64,000 nucleotides of DNA, taken from Luteimonas sp. MC1572. GTDB lineage: Bacteria > Pseudomonadota > Gammaproteobacteria > Xanthomonadales > Xanthomonadaceae. Below, in pieces: positions 1-10,475 of the stretch. Under the pieces are notes generated by a model. That model worked only from the letters and a program-made list of their open reading frames with translations. It ran no database searches and was not told the DNA's origin. The number at the start of each line of letters is the position of its first letter. The first letter of the stretch is position 1. The translations under genes were made by a program, and so were the position numbers. Location of the stretch: the NCBI RefSeq assembly GCF_016615815.1, contig NZ_CP067112.1:2480001-2544000 (forward strand), given 5' to 3'.

Positions 1-203
1 ACGCGCGCTCCCCTTCCACCGCCGTGCGTCACACCGCCCGCCAGTTCGCGCACGCGCGCGGACCACGGCACACGCAGTGCCGGGCCGTCGTCGCGCAGCG
101 GTGGCAGCAGGCGACGGATCAGCCACGGCAGCGGGAGCGCGACCAGCAGCCACGGCCAGTCGAAGCCGGCGAACGCGGGCCAGAGGCTTGCCAGCGCGTT
201 CAC
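1..203 (-). CDS. BatA-like VWA-domain protein, N-terminal part only (cut by window edge)
   Basis: Only the first 67 codons are inside the window. The reading starts at a GTG (203-201) that overlaps the TGA of the DUF4381 gene by three bases (GTGA), the usual coupling of this operon. The visible N-terminus is a hydrophobic stretch rich in Trp and Leu followed by RRLLPP, typical of the membrane anchor that precedes the von Willebrand A domain in BatA-type proteins. The VWA domain and MIDAS motif lie outside the window, so the call rests on the N-terminus and on operon position after MoxR, DUF58 and DUF4381 genes. Confidence 0.7.
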   Translation of the reverse strand, partial: MNALASLWPAFAGFDWPWLLVALPLPWLIRRLLPPLRDDGPALRVPWSARVRELAGGVTHGGGRGAR

Positions 204-655
204 TCGCGCCCCTCCATCCATACGAGAAAGCGCGCGCGTGCGGTGCGTCGCAGTGCGTCCACGGCAACGGGATCCGCGTCGCGTCGGAACGGACCGTCGA
301 TCAGCAGCGCGGCCGCGTCGCCGGAGAAGCGCGGCGCGGCATCATCGGCATCGAGGAACGCGAGCCAGGCCTCGCCCTGCAGGCGATCGGCCGAAGGATC
401 ACGGAGGCGTCCGGCGCGACGCAACAGCTCGGAAATCGCCGCGATCTGTTGGGCCGGGCTGACAGCGGCGGCCACGGCCGCGTCGAACGCATGTTCGTGA
501 CGCCGGCGCCGGCGGACTCGCCGCCACCGCCACGCAAACAGCGCGGCCAGTGCAAGCGCGACAACCGCCATGACCATCCACCAACCCGGTGCAGGCGGCC
601 ACCAGGCCGGTGCAACCGAGGCGTGGATATCGCGCAGCGGCAGCGCGTCCTGCAT
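200..655 (-). CDS. DUF4381 family membrane protein
   Basis: A 151-residue protein with a short N-terminal segment (LPLRDIH, then a Trp/Pro-rich stretch), one membrane segment at about residues 24-42 and an arginine-rich cytoplasmic flank. This is the DUF4381 layout seen between DUF58 and BatA genes in MoxR operons. The ATG at 655 overlaps the upstream TGA by one base (TGATG), so translation is probably coupled; an in-frame start farther upstream inside the DUF58 gene is less likely. It probably belongs to a membrane complex assembled by the MoxR ATPase, but no enzymatic function is known for the family. Confidence 0.82.
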   Translation of the reverse strand: MQDALPLRDIHASVAPAWWPPAPGWWMVMAVVALALAALFAWRWRRVRRRRRHEHAFDAAVAAAVSPAQQIAAISELLRRAGRLRDPSADRLQGEAWLAFLDADDAAPRFSGDAAALLIDGPFRRDADPVAVDALRRTARARFLVWMEGRE

Positions 656-1620
656 CAAGCGCTCCTTGCCGTCGTGGCGGGCAACGCCAGCCACGCGTCG
701 CTGGCGTCGGCGGTGGACAGGCGCAACGCGCGTACGCCGCGCGCGGCCAGGGTGGCGATGGTGTCTTCGACTTCGACGTCGAAGGCCCGGCGCCAGCGTT
801 CGCGCTCACTCGTGTTGGCGAGGTCGAGTTCGATGCGGGTGCGCGACGCGCGGCCAGATGCCGCTGCCGCCACCGAAGGTGCGCCTGACGACGCGACCGA
901 GAACGCCAGCATGCCGCGCGGCGGCTCCACCTCGAGGGGATCGGTCAGCAGCAGTACCAGCACCTCGTGGTGCGCCGCGAGTGCGGGCCAGCGCTGTTGC
1001 GGGATGGCAGCCACGCTGGCGGGATCGGCCAGCACCAGTAGGCGCGAGCCCGGGCGCAGCAGGCGCCGCGCATGGTCCAGCGCGACCTCGAGCCCGGCAT
1101 CATCGGGCGGCGGCGTCGCGTACCAGCGCGCCAGCGCGTCGAGCACGCGCAGCGCGCCGCGCGGCCCCGACGCGGGCGGCACCGGCGGTTCGGAAACGCT
1201 GCCACGCAGCGCGGCGACGCGATCGCCGTCGCGCACCGCGCGCCAGGCCGCCAGCGCGCCGGCGCGTGCGGCCTGCACCGACTTGAAGCGCACGCGCGTG
1301 CCGAAGTACAGCGCCGGCGAGGTGTCGGCCACCAGCAGCGTCAGTCGTTCGCGCTCGGCCTGGAACAGCTTGGTATGCGGCTTGCCGCTGCGCGCGGTCA
1401 GGCGCCAGTCGATGTGGCGCGCGTCGTCGCCTGCCGCGTAGGCGCGCGACTCGGCGTACTCCATGCCGCGCCCGCGCAGCGTCGATGGCGCGGGTCCGGC
1501 CACGCCGGCCGCGCCGCGCCGCGCGCTGACGCGCGCCTGCGCGATGCCGCGCAATGCGATCAGTTCGGCCAGCGATGGCGTGATGCCATCCCCGCCCACG
1601 GCGGCAGCCATGGTGCTCAC
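655..1620 (-). CDS. DUF58 domain-containing protein
   Basis: A 321-residue protein with the DUF58 signature: a GRG-x-EYAESRAY-x-x-GDD-x-RHIDW block near residues 50-75, followed by a degenerate von Willebrand A-like fold with VADTS. DUF58 proteins are regular partners of MoxR AAA+ ATPases and are thought to act in maturation of envelope or metal-dependent complexes. The start is a GTG at 1620 that overlaps the moxR stop codon by four bases, so the genes are translationally coupled. No transmembrane segment is obvious, unlike many longer DUF58 members. Confidence 0.88.
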   Translation of the reverse strand: MSTMAAAVGGDGITPSLAELIALRGIAQARVSARRGAAGVAGPAPSTLRGRGMEYAESRAYAAGDDARHIDWRLTARSGKPHTKLFQAERERLTLLVADTSPALYFGTRVRFKSVQAARAGALAAWRAVRDGDRVAALRGSVSEPPVPPASGPRGALRVLDALARWYATPPPDDAGLEVALDHARRLLRPGSRLLVLADPASVAAIPQQRWPALAAHHEVLVLLLTDPLEVEPPRGMLAFSVASSGAPSVAAAASGRASRTRIELDLANTSERERWRRAFDVEVEDTIATLAARGVRALRLSTADASDAWLALPATTARSA

Positions 1621-2609
1621 GGCAGCGGCACGTGCTGCAGCAGCTCCTGCACGAGGCGCTCGCCATCCCAGCCCTCGGCCGTGGCCTCGTAGCTCGGCAA
1701 CACGCGGTGGCGCAGGACGTCCGGGGCGACGGCGCGCACGTCGTCTGGCGTGACGAAGTCGCGGCCGGCCAGCCAGGCATGCGCGCGGGCGCAGCGCTCG
1801 AGCGCGATCGACCCGCGCGGGCTCGCGCCCCAGGCGATGCGGCGCGCCAGTGCTGCGTCGTAGCGTTGCGCGTTGCGCGATGCCAGCACCAGTTCGATCA
1901 GGTAACGCTCCAGCGCCGGCGCCATGTGCAGGTCAAGCACCGCATTGCGGGCGGCGAAGATGTCGCTGGCCGGTATGCGGGCCGTGGCCGGCGCGGCGTG
2001 CTGCAGCGTGGCCCGGGCGCGCTCTCGCGCCAGCAGCAGGATGCCCGCCTCGGCCTCGACCTCTGGATAGCCAACGCGTACGTGCATCAGGAAGCGGTCG
2101 AGCTGCGCCTCCGGCAACGGGAAGGTCCCTTCCTGCTCAATCGGATTCTGCGTGGCCATCACCAGGAACAGCTGCGGCAGCGCATAGGTCTGCCGTCCCA
2201 CCGTCACCTGGCGCTCACCCATCGCCTCGAGCAGCGCCGACTGCACCTTGGCCGGCGCGCGGTTGACCTCGTCGGCAAGCAGCAGCGAATGGAAGATCGG
2301 CCCCGGCTGGAACTCGAAGCGCCCGTCCTGGGGGCGCCATACCTCGGTGCCGGTGAGGTCCGCCGGCAGCAGGTCGGGCGTGAACTGCACGCGCGCGAAG
2401 TCGGCCTCGATGCGCGCAGCCAGCGCACGGATGGCAGTGGTCTTGGCCAGTCCGGGCGCGCCTTCCACCAGCAGGTGGCCGTCGGCGAGGAGCGCGATCA
2501 GCAGGCGTTCAACCAGCGCCGCCTGGCCGATGATCTCGTGGGTGAGCGCATCGCGCAGACCGCTGAAGACGCCATGCAGGCGGGAAATGTCGACGTTGGG
2601 GGTGTCCAT
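1617..2609 (-). CDS. MoxR family AAA+ ATPase
   Basis: A 330-residue AAA+ ATPase. Walker A GAPGLAKT is at about residues 50-58, Walker B with the sensor reads LLADEVNRAPAK at about 110, and MATQNPIEQEGTFPLPEAQ is the MoxR-specific sensor stretch. MoxR ATPases act as chaperones that insert metals or assemble complexes, using the VWA proteins encoded beside them. It is the first gene of the moxR-DUF58-DUF4381-batA operon, with a hairpin upstream at 2709-2732 that insulates it from pilQ. Length and order fit the family well. Confidence 0.92.
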   Translation of the reverse strand: MDTPNVDISRLHGVFSGLRDALTHEIIGQAALVERLLIALLADGHLLVEGAPGLAKTTAIRALAARIEADFARVQFTPDLLPADLTGTEVWRPQDGRFEFQPGPIFHSLLLADEVNRAPAKVQSALLEAMGERQVTVGRQTYALPQLFLVMATQNPIEQEGTFPLPEAQLDRFLMHVRVGYPEVEAEAGILLLARERARATLQHAAPATARIPASDIFAARNAVLDLHMAPALERYLIELVLASRNAQRYDAALARRIAWGASPRGSIALERCARAHAWLAGRDFVTPDDVRAVAPDVLRHRVLPSYEATAEGWDGERLVQELLQHVPLP

Positions 2610-2708
2610 GGGCGACCGGGGGACGGCGCGGGCTGCGCCAGGGTGCAGTTTGACCCCTCCGGCCCGACTTGGTTCAAGCGCCGTCGGTCACGTCATGCCC
2701 GGAAACGC

Positions 2709-2732
2709 CGACGGGGCCCGAAGGCCCCGTCG
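2709..2732 (-). terminator. Hairpin terminator after pilMNOPQ
   Basis: A perfect 10-bp GC-rich stem (2709-2718 with 2723-2732, loop CGAA) lies between the pilQ stop and the moxR start. On the minus strand a short TTT run follows within a few bases. It probably ends the pil transcript. The U-tract is weak, so termination may be partial. Confidence 0.65.
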
Positions 2733-2754
2733 TTGACGCGTCTGGAATCGCCGC

Positions 2755-4713
2755 TCAGTACGGGCGCGGCGCCACGCGCAGGACGCGCGGGGTGACGAAG
2801 ATCAGCAGCTCGGCCTTGGACTTGCTGCGGCTCTTGGTCTTGAACAGGTTGCCGAGGATCGGCAGGTCGCCCAGGAACGGCACCTTCGAGATCGAGTTGC
2901 GGTCGCTGAATTCGTACACGCCGCCGATCACGACGGTCTGGCCGTCCTCGATCAAAACCGCGGTGGTGACTTCGCGCTTGGCGAGGTTTGGCACCGATCC
3001 GAAGCCCGCGATGGTGGTGAAGTCCTGGATCTCGTCCTTCTTCACGGCAAGCGTAAGGAACACCCGACCGTCGGCGGTGATCGTGGGTGTGACCTTCAGC
3101 TCGAGCAGCGCTTCCTTGAACTGGACGGTGGGCACGTTGTTGCTCTGCCCGCCGGTGACGGTCAGGTAACCGACCTCACGCCCCTGGCGGATGATCGCCT
3201 CGCGCTGGTTGCTGGTGACCACGCGCGGGTTGGACACCACTTCGCCACGCTGCTCTTCCTGCAGGGCCTGGAGCTCGAAGTCCCAGTCGATGGTGTTGCC
3301 GAGGATGGTGAATGCGATCGACGCCGGGTTGAGGCTGTTGATGTTGAAGTCGCTGTTGAGCGCCTGGCCAAGATCGCCCCAAGTTGGCGGATCGCCATCC
3401 GGGTCGCGGATGGCCGCAATGGTGCTGTTGACGAGCTCCGTGTTGCTGTCAAGCGATCCCGACGAAATGAGCCGATCCTTCACGGCGCGAACGCCGAAGC
3501 GCGCACCGAGGTCACGTGCGAACGACTCGTTGGCGATCACGATGCGCGACTCGATCACCACCTGGTCGACCGGCTTGTCCAGCGTGGCGACGAGGCGCTT
3601 GATCTCTTCGACGCGCTGCGGGATGTCGATCACCAGCAGCGTGTTGGTACGGCGATCAAAGCTCAGGCTGCCGCGCGACGACAGGAAGCCGCGGCTGGAC
3701 GACGAGGCCTGCCCGCCCCCACCGCCCTGGCTGCTCTTGCTTTCGTCGGTAAGCAGCTTGGCGATGTCCTCGGCGCTGCCGTAGGAGATCGGGATGTACT
3801 CGGTGCTCATTTCGGCGCGCTCTTCAAGCGCGAGGCGGGCGTTGGCGATGTCCTGCTCGAACTTGGCGATCTCGGACTGCGGCGCGACCCACACCACGTT
3901 GCCGCTGCGGCGCTTGTCGAGCGACTTGGCCTGCAAGACGATGTCCAGCGCCTGGTCCCACGGCACGTTGATCAGGCGCAGGGTCACGTTGCCCGTGACG
4001 CTGTCGCTGGCGACGATGTTGAGGTCCGACAGCTCGGCGATCAGCTGCAGCACCGTGCGCACCGGAACGTCCTGGAAGTTGAACGTGACCGGGCGGCCGC
4101 CGTAGCTGCGGGTCTCGCCCTGTGCCTGGGCCGAGGCCTGCGCTGTGGTGGCGACCGCCGCGGCGGTGCTGGCCCCAACGGCGCGGTTTGCGGCTGCCGC
4201 ACGCGGCACGATTTCAACGATGTAGTCGCGTCCGGTCTGGTAGGCCAGCGGCTCGAACGCGCCTTCCGTGCTCAGCACGATCTGCGTGCCCTTGGGCCCC
4301 TGGTTGGCGTTGATGCGCTGCACCGGGGTGGCGAAGTCGGCGACGTTGAGCGGCCGCTGCAGTTCGGCCGGCAGGTCGGCGTTGCCGACGTCGAGGATCA
4401 CCGTGCCGCCCTGGGTGCGCAGGTCGGGTGCCGCGCCGTCTCCACTGAACTTGAGGATCAGCTTGCCGGAGCCGCCGTCGCCGCGCTTGAAGTCGATGCC
4501 GGTGATCGCCACCGCCGCCGGGACCTGCTTGGCGGGATCGATCGCGATCGCAGGGGTCACCTGCGCGAAGCTGGCAACCGGAACTCCGGGCGCCGGAGCG
4601 GCATGGACGGCACTGAACGCCGCGACCAGGCCAGCAAGGAGACCGCAGGCGCCTGCCTTGAAAGGCGTGGCACGCGTGATCGGCGAACGGCGTTGCGCGT
4701 TGCTGAAGGTCAT
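2755..4713 (-). CDS. pilQ: Type IV pilus outer-membrane secretin PilQ
   Basis: A 652-residue secretin that forms the outer-membrane channel of the type IV pilus. A signal peptide ends near AVHA. It is followed by one AMIN domain (about residues 50-165), the STN/N0 domain (about 205-265), N1-type domains with a Gly/Ser-rich insert of five glycines, and the C-terminal secretin domain with VVSNPRVVTSNQ and VPFLGDLPILGNLF. The ATG at 4713 is preferred over an in-frame TTG 18 bases upstream because AGGGGA sits at correct spacing. It is the last gene of pilMNOPQ, 14 bp after pilP. Confidence 0.96.
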   Translation of the reverse strand: MTFSNAQRRSPITRATPFKAGACGLLAGLVAAFSAVHAAPAPGVPVASFAQVTPAIAIDPAKQVPAAVAITGIDFKRGDGGSGKLILKFSGDGAAPDLRTQGGTVILDVGNADLPAELQRPLNVADFATPVQRINANQGPKGTQIVLSTEGAFEPLAYQTGRDYIVEIVPRAAAANRAVGASTAAAVATTAQASAQAQGETRSYGGRPVTFNFQDVPVRTVLQLIAELSDLNIVASDSVTGNVTLRLINVPWDQALDIVLQAKSLDKRRSGNVVWVAPQSEIAKFEQDIANARLALEERAEMSTEYIPISYGSAEDIAKLLTDESKSSQGGGGGQASSSSRGFLSSRGSLSFDRRTNTLLVIDIPQRVEEIKRLVATLDKPVDQVVIESRIVIANESFARDLGARFGVRAVKDRLISSGSLDSNTELVNSTIAAIRDPDGDPPTWGDLGQALNSDFNINSLNPASIAFTILGNTIDWDFELQALQEEQRGEVVSNPRVVTSNQREAIIRQGREVGYLTVTGGQSNNVPTVQFKEALLELKVTPTITADGRVFLTLAVKKDEIQDFTTIAGFGSVPNLAKREVTTAVLIEDGQTVVIGGVYEFSDRNSISKVPFLGDLPILGNLFKTKSRSKSKAELLIFVTPRVLRVAPRPY

Positions 4714-4727
4714 CTGGCTTCCCCTAA

Positions 4728-5267
4728 TCAATTGTCTTCGAGCGCGATCGATGCCGGCCGTTCAAGCCAGCCACCCGCGCCGTCAGGCACGAGTTCGACG
4801 AGTTCGATGCGATCTTCATGGACGCTGGTCACGCGACCATCGTTCTGGCCCAGGTACACGCCAGGACCCACCCGGTAGGTGACCTTGTCCGGTGCCATCA
4901 CCAGTGCGGTCAGGCTGCTGCCTGCGCCCAGTGATCCCACCATGTCGAGGCTGTCGAGCGGAAACTGTTCGAGCGTCTGCTTGCGGCGGTTGGAGTCCGG
5001 CCGCGGGCCACTGCCATTGCCCTCGTTCGCGAACGCGTCGCTGAACGGATCGCGCAGACCCTGCGCCGCGTACTCGAAGCTCTCGAACTGCTGCATCACC
5101 GGCAGTGGATCGAGCGGCGGCGCTGGGCGGGCACGGACGTTGGCCACCCATTCCTCCAGGTTCGGCGCCGTGCCCGGCTCGCTGGTGACGCCGCGGCTGC
5201 AACCGGCCAGCGCGGCGAGGACGGCCAGGCACGCGAAGCCGCGGCAGGCATTCGAAATCGTGCCCAT
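4728..5267 (-). CDS. pilP: Type IV pilus inner-membrane lipoprotein PilP
   Basis: A 179-residue lipoprotein with lipobox LAGC and lipidated Cys at residue 23. It carries the PilP signature of a Pro-rich linker followed by a small beta domain ending in YRVGPGVYLGQNDGRV. PilP links the inner-membrane PilN/PilO dimer to the periplasmic domains of PilQ. The ATG at 5267 gives a correct signal peptide; longer in-frame starts would place the lipobox too far inside. The gene begins one base after the pilO stop. Confidence 0.94.
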   Translation of the reverse strand: MGTISNACRGFACLAVLAALAGCSRGVTSEPGTAPNLEEWVANVRARPAPPLDPLPVMQQFESFEYAAQGLRDPFSDAFANEGNGSGPRPDSNRRKQTLEQFPLDSLDMVGSLGAGSSLTALVMAPDKVTYRVGPGVYLGQNDGRVTSVHEDRIELVELVPDGAGGWLERPASIALEDN

Positions 5268-5268
5268 G

Positions 5269-5943
5269 TCAGCGCGCCCCCTTTGCAGCATCGACGGCGG
5301 CCTTTTCCTGCTCGGCCGCCTCCTCGTCATCGAGATAGCGGTAGGTCTTCACCGTGCCGGCAAGCTCAAGCGCGGAGTTCGGGCGGATGCCGACGACCTT
5401 GCCGTCGCCGCCGCCCTTGGGCCGCAGCTGGATGTCGTGCATCGTCATGATGACCACGCGCGGCAGCGAGGCCACGCCGCTGACGAAGGCGCCGAACTGG
5501 TGGTAGCTGCCGAGCATGCGCAGCGCGATCGGCTTCTCCGCGTAGAACTCCTTCGGCGACTCAGGACCCGGCTGGAACAGCTCGCTGGTGATGCCGGTGG
5601 CCAGTGCCGTCTGCGAGATGTCGACGATCAGGTCAGGCATCTCGGTGCGGCTGGGCAGCTGGCGCAGCATCTGCTGCAGCTGCTGTTCCATCTCGGCCAG
5701 CTGCAGCTTGAGCGGCTCGAGATTGGCGGCGCGGCCCTGCTTGGTTTCGAAGTCCGCGCGGAGGCCGGACTCGGTCGCCTCGAGCGCCTTCAGCTGGTCG
5801 CCCTTGTCGCGGGTCAGCACCCACCACAGCAGGCCGAAGATCAACAGGCCGAGGAGCACGCAGAAGACGATCTTGTACTCACGCGGCCAGGAGCCGGTGT
5901 TGTTGAAGTCGAGTTCCTTGAGCGACATCTTGCGCTTGCTCAC
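5269..5943 (-). CDS. pilO: Type IV pilus alignment protein PilO
   Basis: A 224-residue bitopic inner-membrane protein: a cytoplasmic start, one membrane helix at about residues 24-43, a periplasmic coiled coil (about 50-105) and a C-terminal ferredoxin-like domain. PilO pairs with PilN in the alignment subcomplex. The start codon overlaps the pilN stop by four bases (ATGA), indicating coupled translation and matched stoichiometry. Confidence 0.94.
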   Translation of the reverse strand: MSKRKMSLKELDFNNTGSWPREYKIVFCVLLGLLIFGLLWWVLTRDKGDQLKALEATESGLRADFETKQGRAANLEPLKLQLAEMEQQLQQMLRQLPSRTEMPDLIVDISQTALATGITSELFQPGPESPKEFYAEKPIALRMLGSYHQFGAFVSGVASLPRVVIMTMHDIQLRPKGGGDGKVVGIRPNSALELAGTVKTYRYLDDEEAAEQEKAAVDAAKGAR

Positions 5944-6646
5944 GACGCGGCTCCTTGTTCTGCGGCCGGGGCTGCGGCGGGCGCCGGCACGGCGGCATCG
6001 GCCGGCGGCGGCGTGGCGGTGTCGACCGGCATTGGCGCGGCGGGCGCGGCATCCACCGGCGGCACGGCATCGGGAATCCCGTCGCCATCCTCGTCCTTCG
6101 GCGCGTTGGGATTGGCCAGTTGCACCGCGAGGTTGAACGCATAAGGCAGCCCGGCAACGCCGTCACGTGCCTCGATGATTGACAGGTCCGGCTTGGTCAT
6201 CCAGCCGGAGCCTTCGAGGTTGCGCATGTAGGTGCTGACGCGCGCGTTGGACTGCGAGCGCCCCTCGAGCGTCAGCTTCTCGCCTTCCTGCTTGATGCCG
6301 GTGAGTACAACACCATCGGGGATGGTGCGGACCAGCGAATCGAACAGGTGCACCATCTGCGACCGGTTGGCCTGCAACTGCTCGATGACATCCTTGCGGG
6401 CCAGCAGTCGCGCCTTCTGGCGGTCGAGTTCGTCGATCTCGGTGATGCTGGTCTCGACCTGCTTGATCTGTTCCTGCAGGAACGCGTTGCGCGCGTTCTG
6501 GCCGTCGATCTGCGCGTTGTAGTAGCTGTTGACCATGAACCACAGCACCACGCCGGCCAGCGCCGCGAAGGCCAGCATCACGCCGAATTCCTTCTGGCGC
6601 TGCTTGCGGCGCTCGGCGCGCCACGGGAGGAGGTTGATGCGCGCCA

Positions 6647-6647
<1 letters not shown>
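5940..6647 (-). CDS. pilN: Type IV pilus alignment protein PilN with long acidic/proline tail
   Basis: A 235-residue protein starting with INLLPWR, the cytoplasmic motif that docks into PilM. A membrane helix follows at about 23-43, then a coiled coil and a periplasmic domain with GSGWMTKP near residue 155. The protein is longer than usual PilN because of a C-terminal tail (about 178-235) rich in Pro and Ala. The tail begins with DEDGDGIPD at residues 185-193, a pattern like the calcium-binding loop of thrombospondin type 3 repeats. The gene overlaps pilM by one base and pilO by four. Confidence 0.93.
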
Positions 6648-7720
<1,073 letters not shown>

Positions 7721-7757
7721 TCACGGGCGCTTACGTGCGCTTCGTGCCCCGATGCAT

Positions 7758-7786
7758 TAGATAACGGAGTTTTTACCGAATGGCAA
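7758..7786 (-). promoter_or_regulatory. Putative sigma70 promoter for pilMNOPQ
   Basis: On the minus strand TTGCCA (7786-7781) and TATCTA (7763-7758) are separated by 17 bases. This is a good match to sigma70 spacing and lies about 55 bases upstream of the pilM GTG. It is in the divergent intergenic region shared with PBP1a. Inferred from sequence only. Confidence 0.5.
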
Positions 7787-7886
7787 CAAGCAGCGTGCAA
7801 CGTCATCCCGCATTGCGCGCTGTGTCACGTACTGACCCTGTGCGGCACTTCGATCCGGGCAGGATCAGCCCGGAGTCCCCTCTCTA

Positions 7887-7892
7887 TATACT
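7887..7892 (+). promoter_or_regulatory. Candidate -10 element for the PBP1a gene
   Basis: TATACT lies 46 bases upstream of the PBP1a ATG in a locally AT-rich spot of an otherwise GC-rich intergenic region. No convincing -35 hexamer is seen at 16-18 bp, so the element may be extended or activator-dependent. Confidence 0.35.
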
Positions 7893-7937
7893 GCGCGCCT
7901 CACAACGGTCCGCGTGGCGGACCCCAGGACCCCCTCG

Positions 7938-10427
7938 ATGCCCCGCTTCCGTCGCCTGCTGCGCTGGCTGTTGATCTTGTTCGCCGGCCTTCTTGTCATC
8001 GGCCTGCTCGCAGCGGGCACACTGTACTACGTCGTGTCTTCGCGGTTGCCCGACGTGCAGAGCCTGCGCAACGTGGAGCTGCAGGAGCCGCTCTACGTCT
8101 ATGCGCGCGACGGCCGCCTGATGGCACTGTTCGGCGAGACCCGCCGCTATCCGGTCGACATCGCCGAGGTACCCGAGCGCCTGAAGCAGGCCTTCATCGC
8201 AATCGAGGACAACCGGTTCTACGAGCATCACGGTGTGGATTACCGCGGTGTCAGCCGCGCGATCTGGCTGCTGGCGACGACCGACGACAAGCGCGTGCCG
8301 GGCGGGTCCACCATCACCCAGCAGGTCGCACGGCAATTCTTCCTGAGCTCGGAGTACAGCTACACGCGCAAGCTGTCGGAGATGCTGCTTGCGATGAAGA
8401 TGGAGCGCGAGCTGTCCAAGGACGAGATTTTCGAGCTCTACCTCAACAAGAGTTTCTTCGGCAACCGGGCCTACGGCATCGCCGCGGCCGCCGAGTTCTA
8501 CTACGGCAAGAAGCTCGACCAGCTCGACCTGGACGAACTGGCCACGCTGGCGGCGATCCCCAAGTTCCCGTCCAGCGGCAACCCGGTCACCAACCCCGAG
8601 CGCGCGCGCATCCGTCGCGACTATGTGCTGCAGCGCATGCACGAGCTGGATTTCATCAGCGAGGCGGAGGCGCGTGCCGCCCAGGCAGTGGACATGCACG
8701 CCACTCCGCATGAGCGTCCGGTCGAGGTCTACGCGCCGTATGTCGCCGAGATGGTGCGCCAGGAGATGATCGCCCGCTATGGTGGCGACGTGCTGACCCG
8801 CGGTTACCACGTCACCACCACGATCGATCCGAAGATGCAGCTTGCGGCCGATGTCGCTGTGCGCAGCGGCCTGTCGGTTTACGACCACCGCCACGGCTGG
8901 TTGAAGATCGAACAGACCTTCGAGCTCGCGGCCGACGAGGACGCGGCAACCGCGGGCGCTCGCCTTCGCGGCATCCCGGCGCAGTCCGGCCTCCTGCCGG
9001 CGATCGTGCTGCGGGCCGGCGACGGCACCGCCGACGTGGCGCTGGCCGATGGCACCACCGTGGCGCTCGACGCCGCCAGCAGCCGCTGGACGGGCCGCAA
9101 CCCCGGGGCCCTGCTCAAACGCGGCGACGTGACGCGCGTGCGCCGCATCGAGCCCAAGGGCAAGGACGGTGCCGCCGCCGATCCTGCCGCCAAGCCCACC
9201 TGGCAGCTCGACCAGGTGCCACGCGCGCAATCCACCCTGGTGTCGCTTGAACCGGACAACGGCGCGCTGCGCGCGCTGGTCGGCGGCTTCAGTTTTGCCG
9301 GCCAGAAGTTCAACCGCGCCACGCAGGCGCGTCGCCAGCCGGGCTCGAGCTTCAAACCCTTCATATATGCGGCGGCCTTCGAGCGCGGTTTCAACCCGGC
9401 TTCGGTGGTGGTCGACGCTCCGGTGGTGTTCCGCATGCGTCGTGGCCAGGACTGGCGCCCGCAGAACGACGACGGCAAGTTCGCCGGCCCGATGCGGCTG
9501 CGCGAGGCACTGGTGCGTTCGCGCAACCTGGTCTCGGTGCGCCTGCTCGACGCCATCGGCGTCGATTACGCGCGCCGCTACATCAGCCACATGGGCTTCG
9601 ACGAATCCGAGCTGCCGCCTAACCTGTCTATCGCGCTCGGCACGCCGTCGCTGACCCCGCTCGACATCACCCGCGGCTATGCGGTGTTCGTCAACGGCGG
9701 TTTCCGCGTCACGCCGTGGTTCATCGACGAGGTCAAGGACCGCGAAGGCAAGGTGATCTTCAAGGAAAATCCGGCGGTGGCCTGCCGCACTTGCGGGGCT
9801 GATGGGACGACGGTGGCGACATCCAACGTGGTTGACGGCTTCAACCTGGGCCCGAGCCAGCCGGCGGCAACCGCAGCGCCTGCCGCGGCCGCTCCCGAAG
9901 CCGAACCTGCGCCGTCGGCCGGAGGCCCCGACAGGGTGGTCGCACCGCGCGCCATCGACGCGCGCGTCGCCTACCAGCTGGTGTCGATGATGCGCGACGT
10001 CGTGCAGCGCGGCACCGGCACGGCGGCCAAGGTCCTCGGCCGCGAGGACGTCGGCGGCAAGACCGGCTCCACCAACGACCACCGCGACGCGTGGTTCTCC
10101 GGCTTCGGCGGCAACCTGGCCACCGTGGTCTGGGTCGGCCGCGACGACAACCGCTCGCTCGGCTACCGCGAATACGGTGGCAAGTCGGCGCTGCCGATCT
10201 GGATCGACTTCATGCGCGTGGCGCTGGACGGCATGCCGATCGCAGCCAACGAACCGCCCGACGGCATGGTCAAGGTCGCGGTCAGCGCCAGCGGGCGCCT
10301 GCTGCCCACCAGTTCCGACGGCGGCCTGGTCGAGTGGGTGAAGGCCGAGGACCTCGAGCGCATGGAATCGACCTTCGAGGACGTGGACGAAGAGGTCCCC
10401 ACCGAGGAAGCGTTCGACATCTTCTGA
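7938..10427 (+). CDS. mrcA: Class A penicillin-binding protein 1A
   Basis: An 829-residue bifunctional peptidoglycan synthase. A membrane anchor at about residues 9-33 is followed by the glycosyltransferase domain with [15 protein letters not shown] and GGSTITQQ, an OB-like insertion, and the transpeptidase domain. The latter has SSFK (catalytic Ser470), SRN (RSRNLVSV) and KTG (708-710). A low-complexity Ala/Pro insert near residue 645 and an acidic C-terminus are present. The ATG at 7938 is preferred to an in-frame GTG at 7914 because it begins directly at the basic/hydrophobic anchor. It is divergent from pilM. Confidence 0.96.
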   Translation: MPRFRRLLRWLLILFAGLLVIGLLAAGTLYYVVSSRLPDVQSLRNVELQEPLYVYARDGRLMALFGETRRYPVDIAEVPERLKQAFIAIEDNRFYEHHGVDYRGVSRAIWLLATTDDKRVPGGSTITQQVARQFFLSSEYSYTRKLSEMLLAMKMERELSKDEIFELYLNKSFFGNRAYGIAAAAEFYYGKKLDQLDLDELATLAAIPKFPSSGNPVTNPERARIRRDYVLQRMHELDFISEAEARAAQAVDMHATPHERPVEVYAPYVAEMVRQEMIARYGGDVLTRGYHVTTTIDPKMQLAADVAVRSGLSVYDHRHGWLKIEQTFELAADEDAATAGARLRGIPAQSGLLPAIVLRAGDGTADVALADGTTVALDAASSRWTGRNPGALLKRGDVTRVRRIEPKGKDGAAADPAAKPTWQLDQVPRAQSTLVSLEPDNGALRALVGGFSFAGQKFNRATQARRQPGSSFKPFIYAAAFERGFNPASVVVDAPVVFRMRRGQDWRPQNDDGKFAGPMRLREALVRSRNLVSVRLLDAIGVDYARRYISHMGFDESELPPNLSIALGTPSLTPLDITRGYAVFVNGGFRVTPWFIDEVKDREGKVIFKENPAVACRTCGADGTTVATSNVVDGFNLGPSQPAATAAPAAAAPEAEPAPSAGGPDRVVAPRAIDARVAYQLVSMMRDVVQRGTGTAAKVLGREDVGGKTGSTNDHRDAWFSGFGGNLATVVWVGRDDNRSLGYREYGGKSALPIWIDFMRVALDGMPIAANEPPDGMVKVAVSASGRLLPTSSDGGLVEWVKAEDLERMESTFEDVDEEVPTEEAFDIF

Positions 10428-10475
10428 CGCGGCATCCGGTAGGCTTGGGGCGCCCTCGCCGTATGGAGCGCCCGC

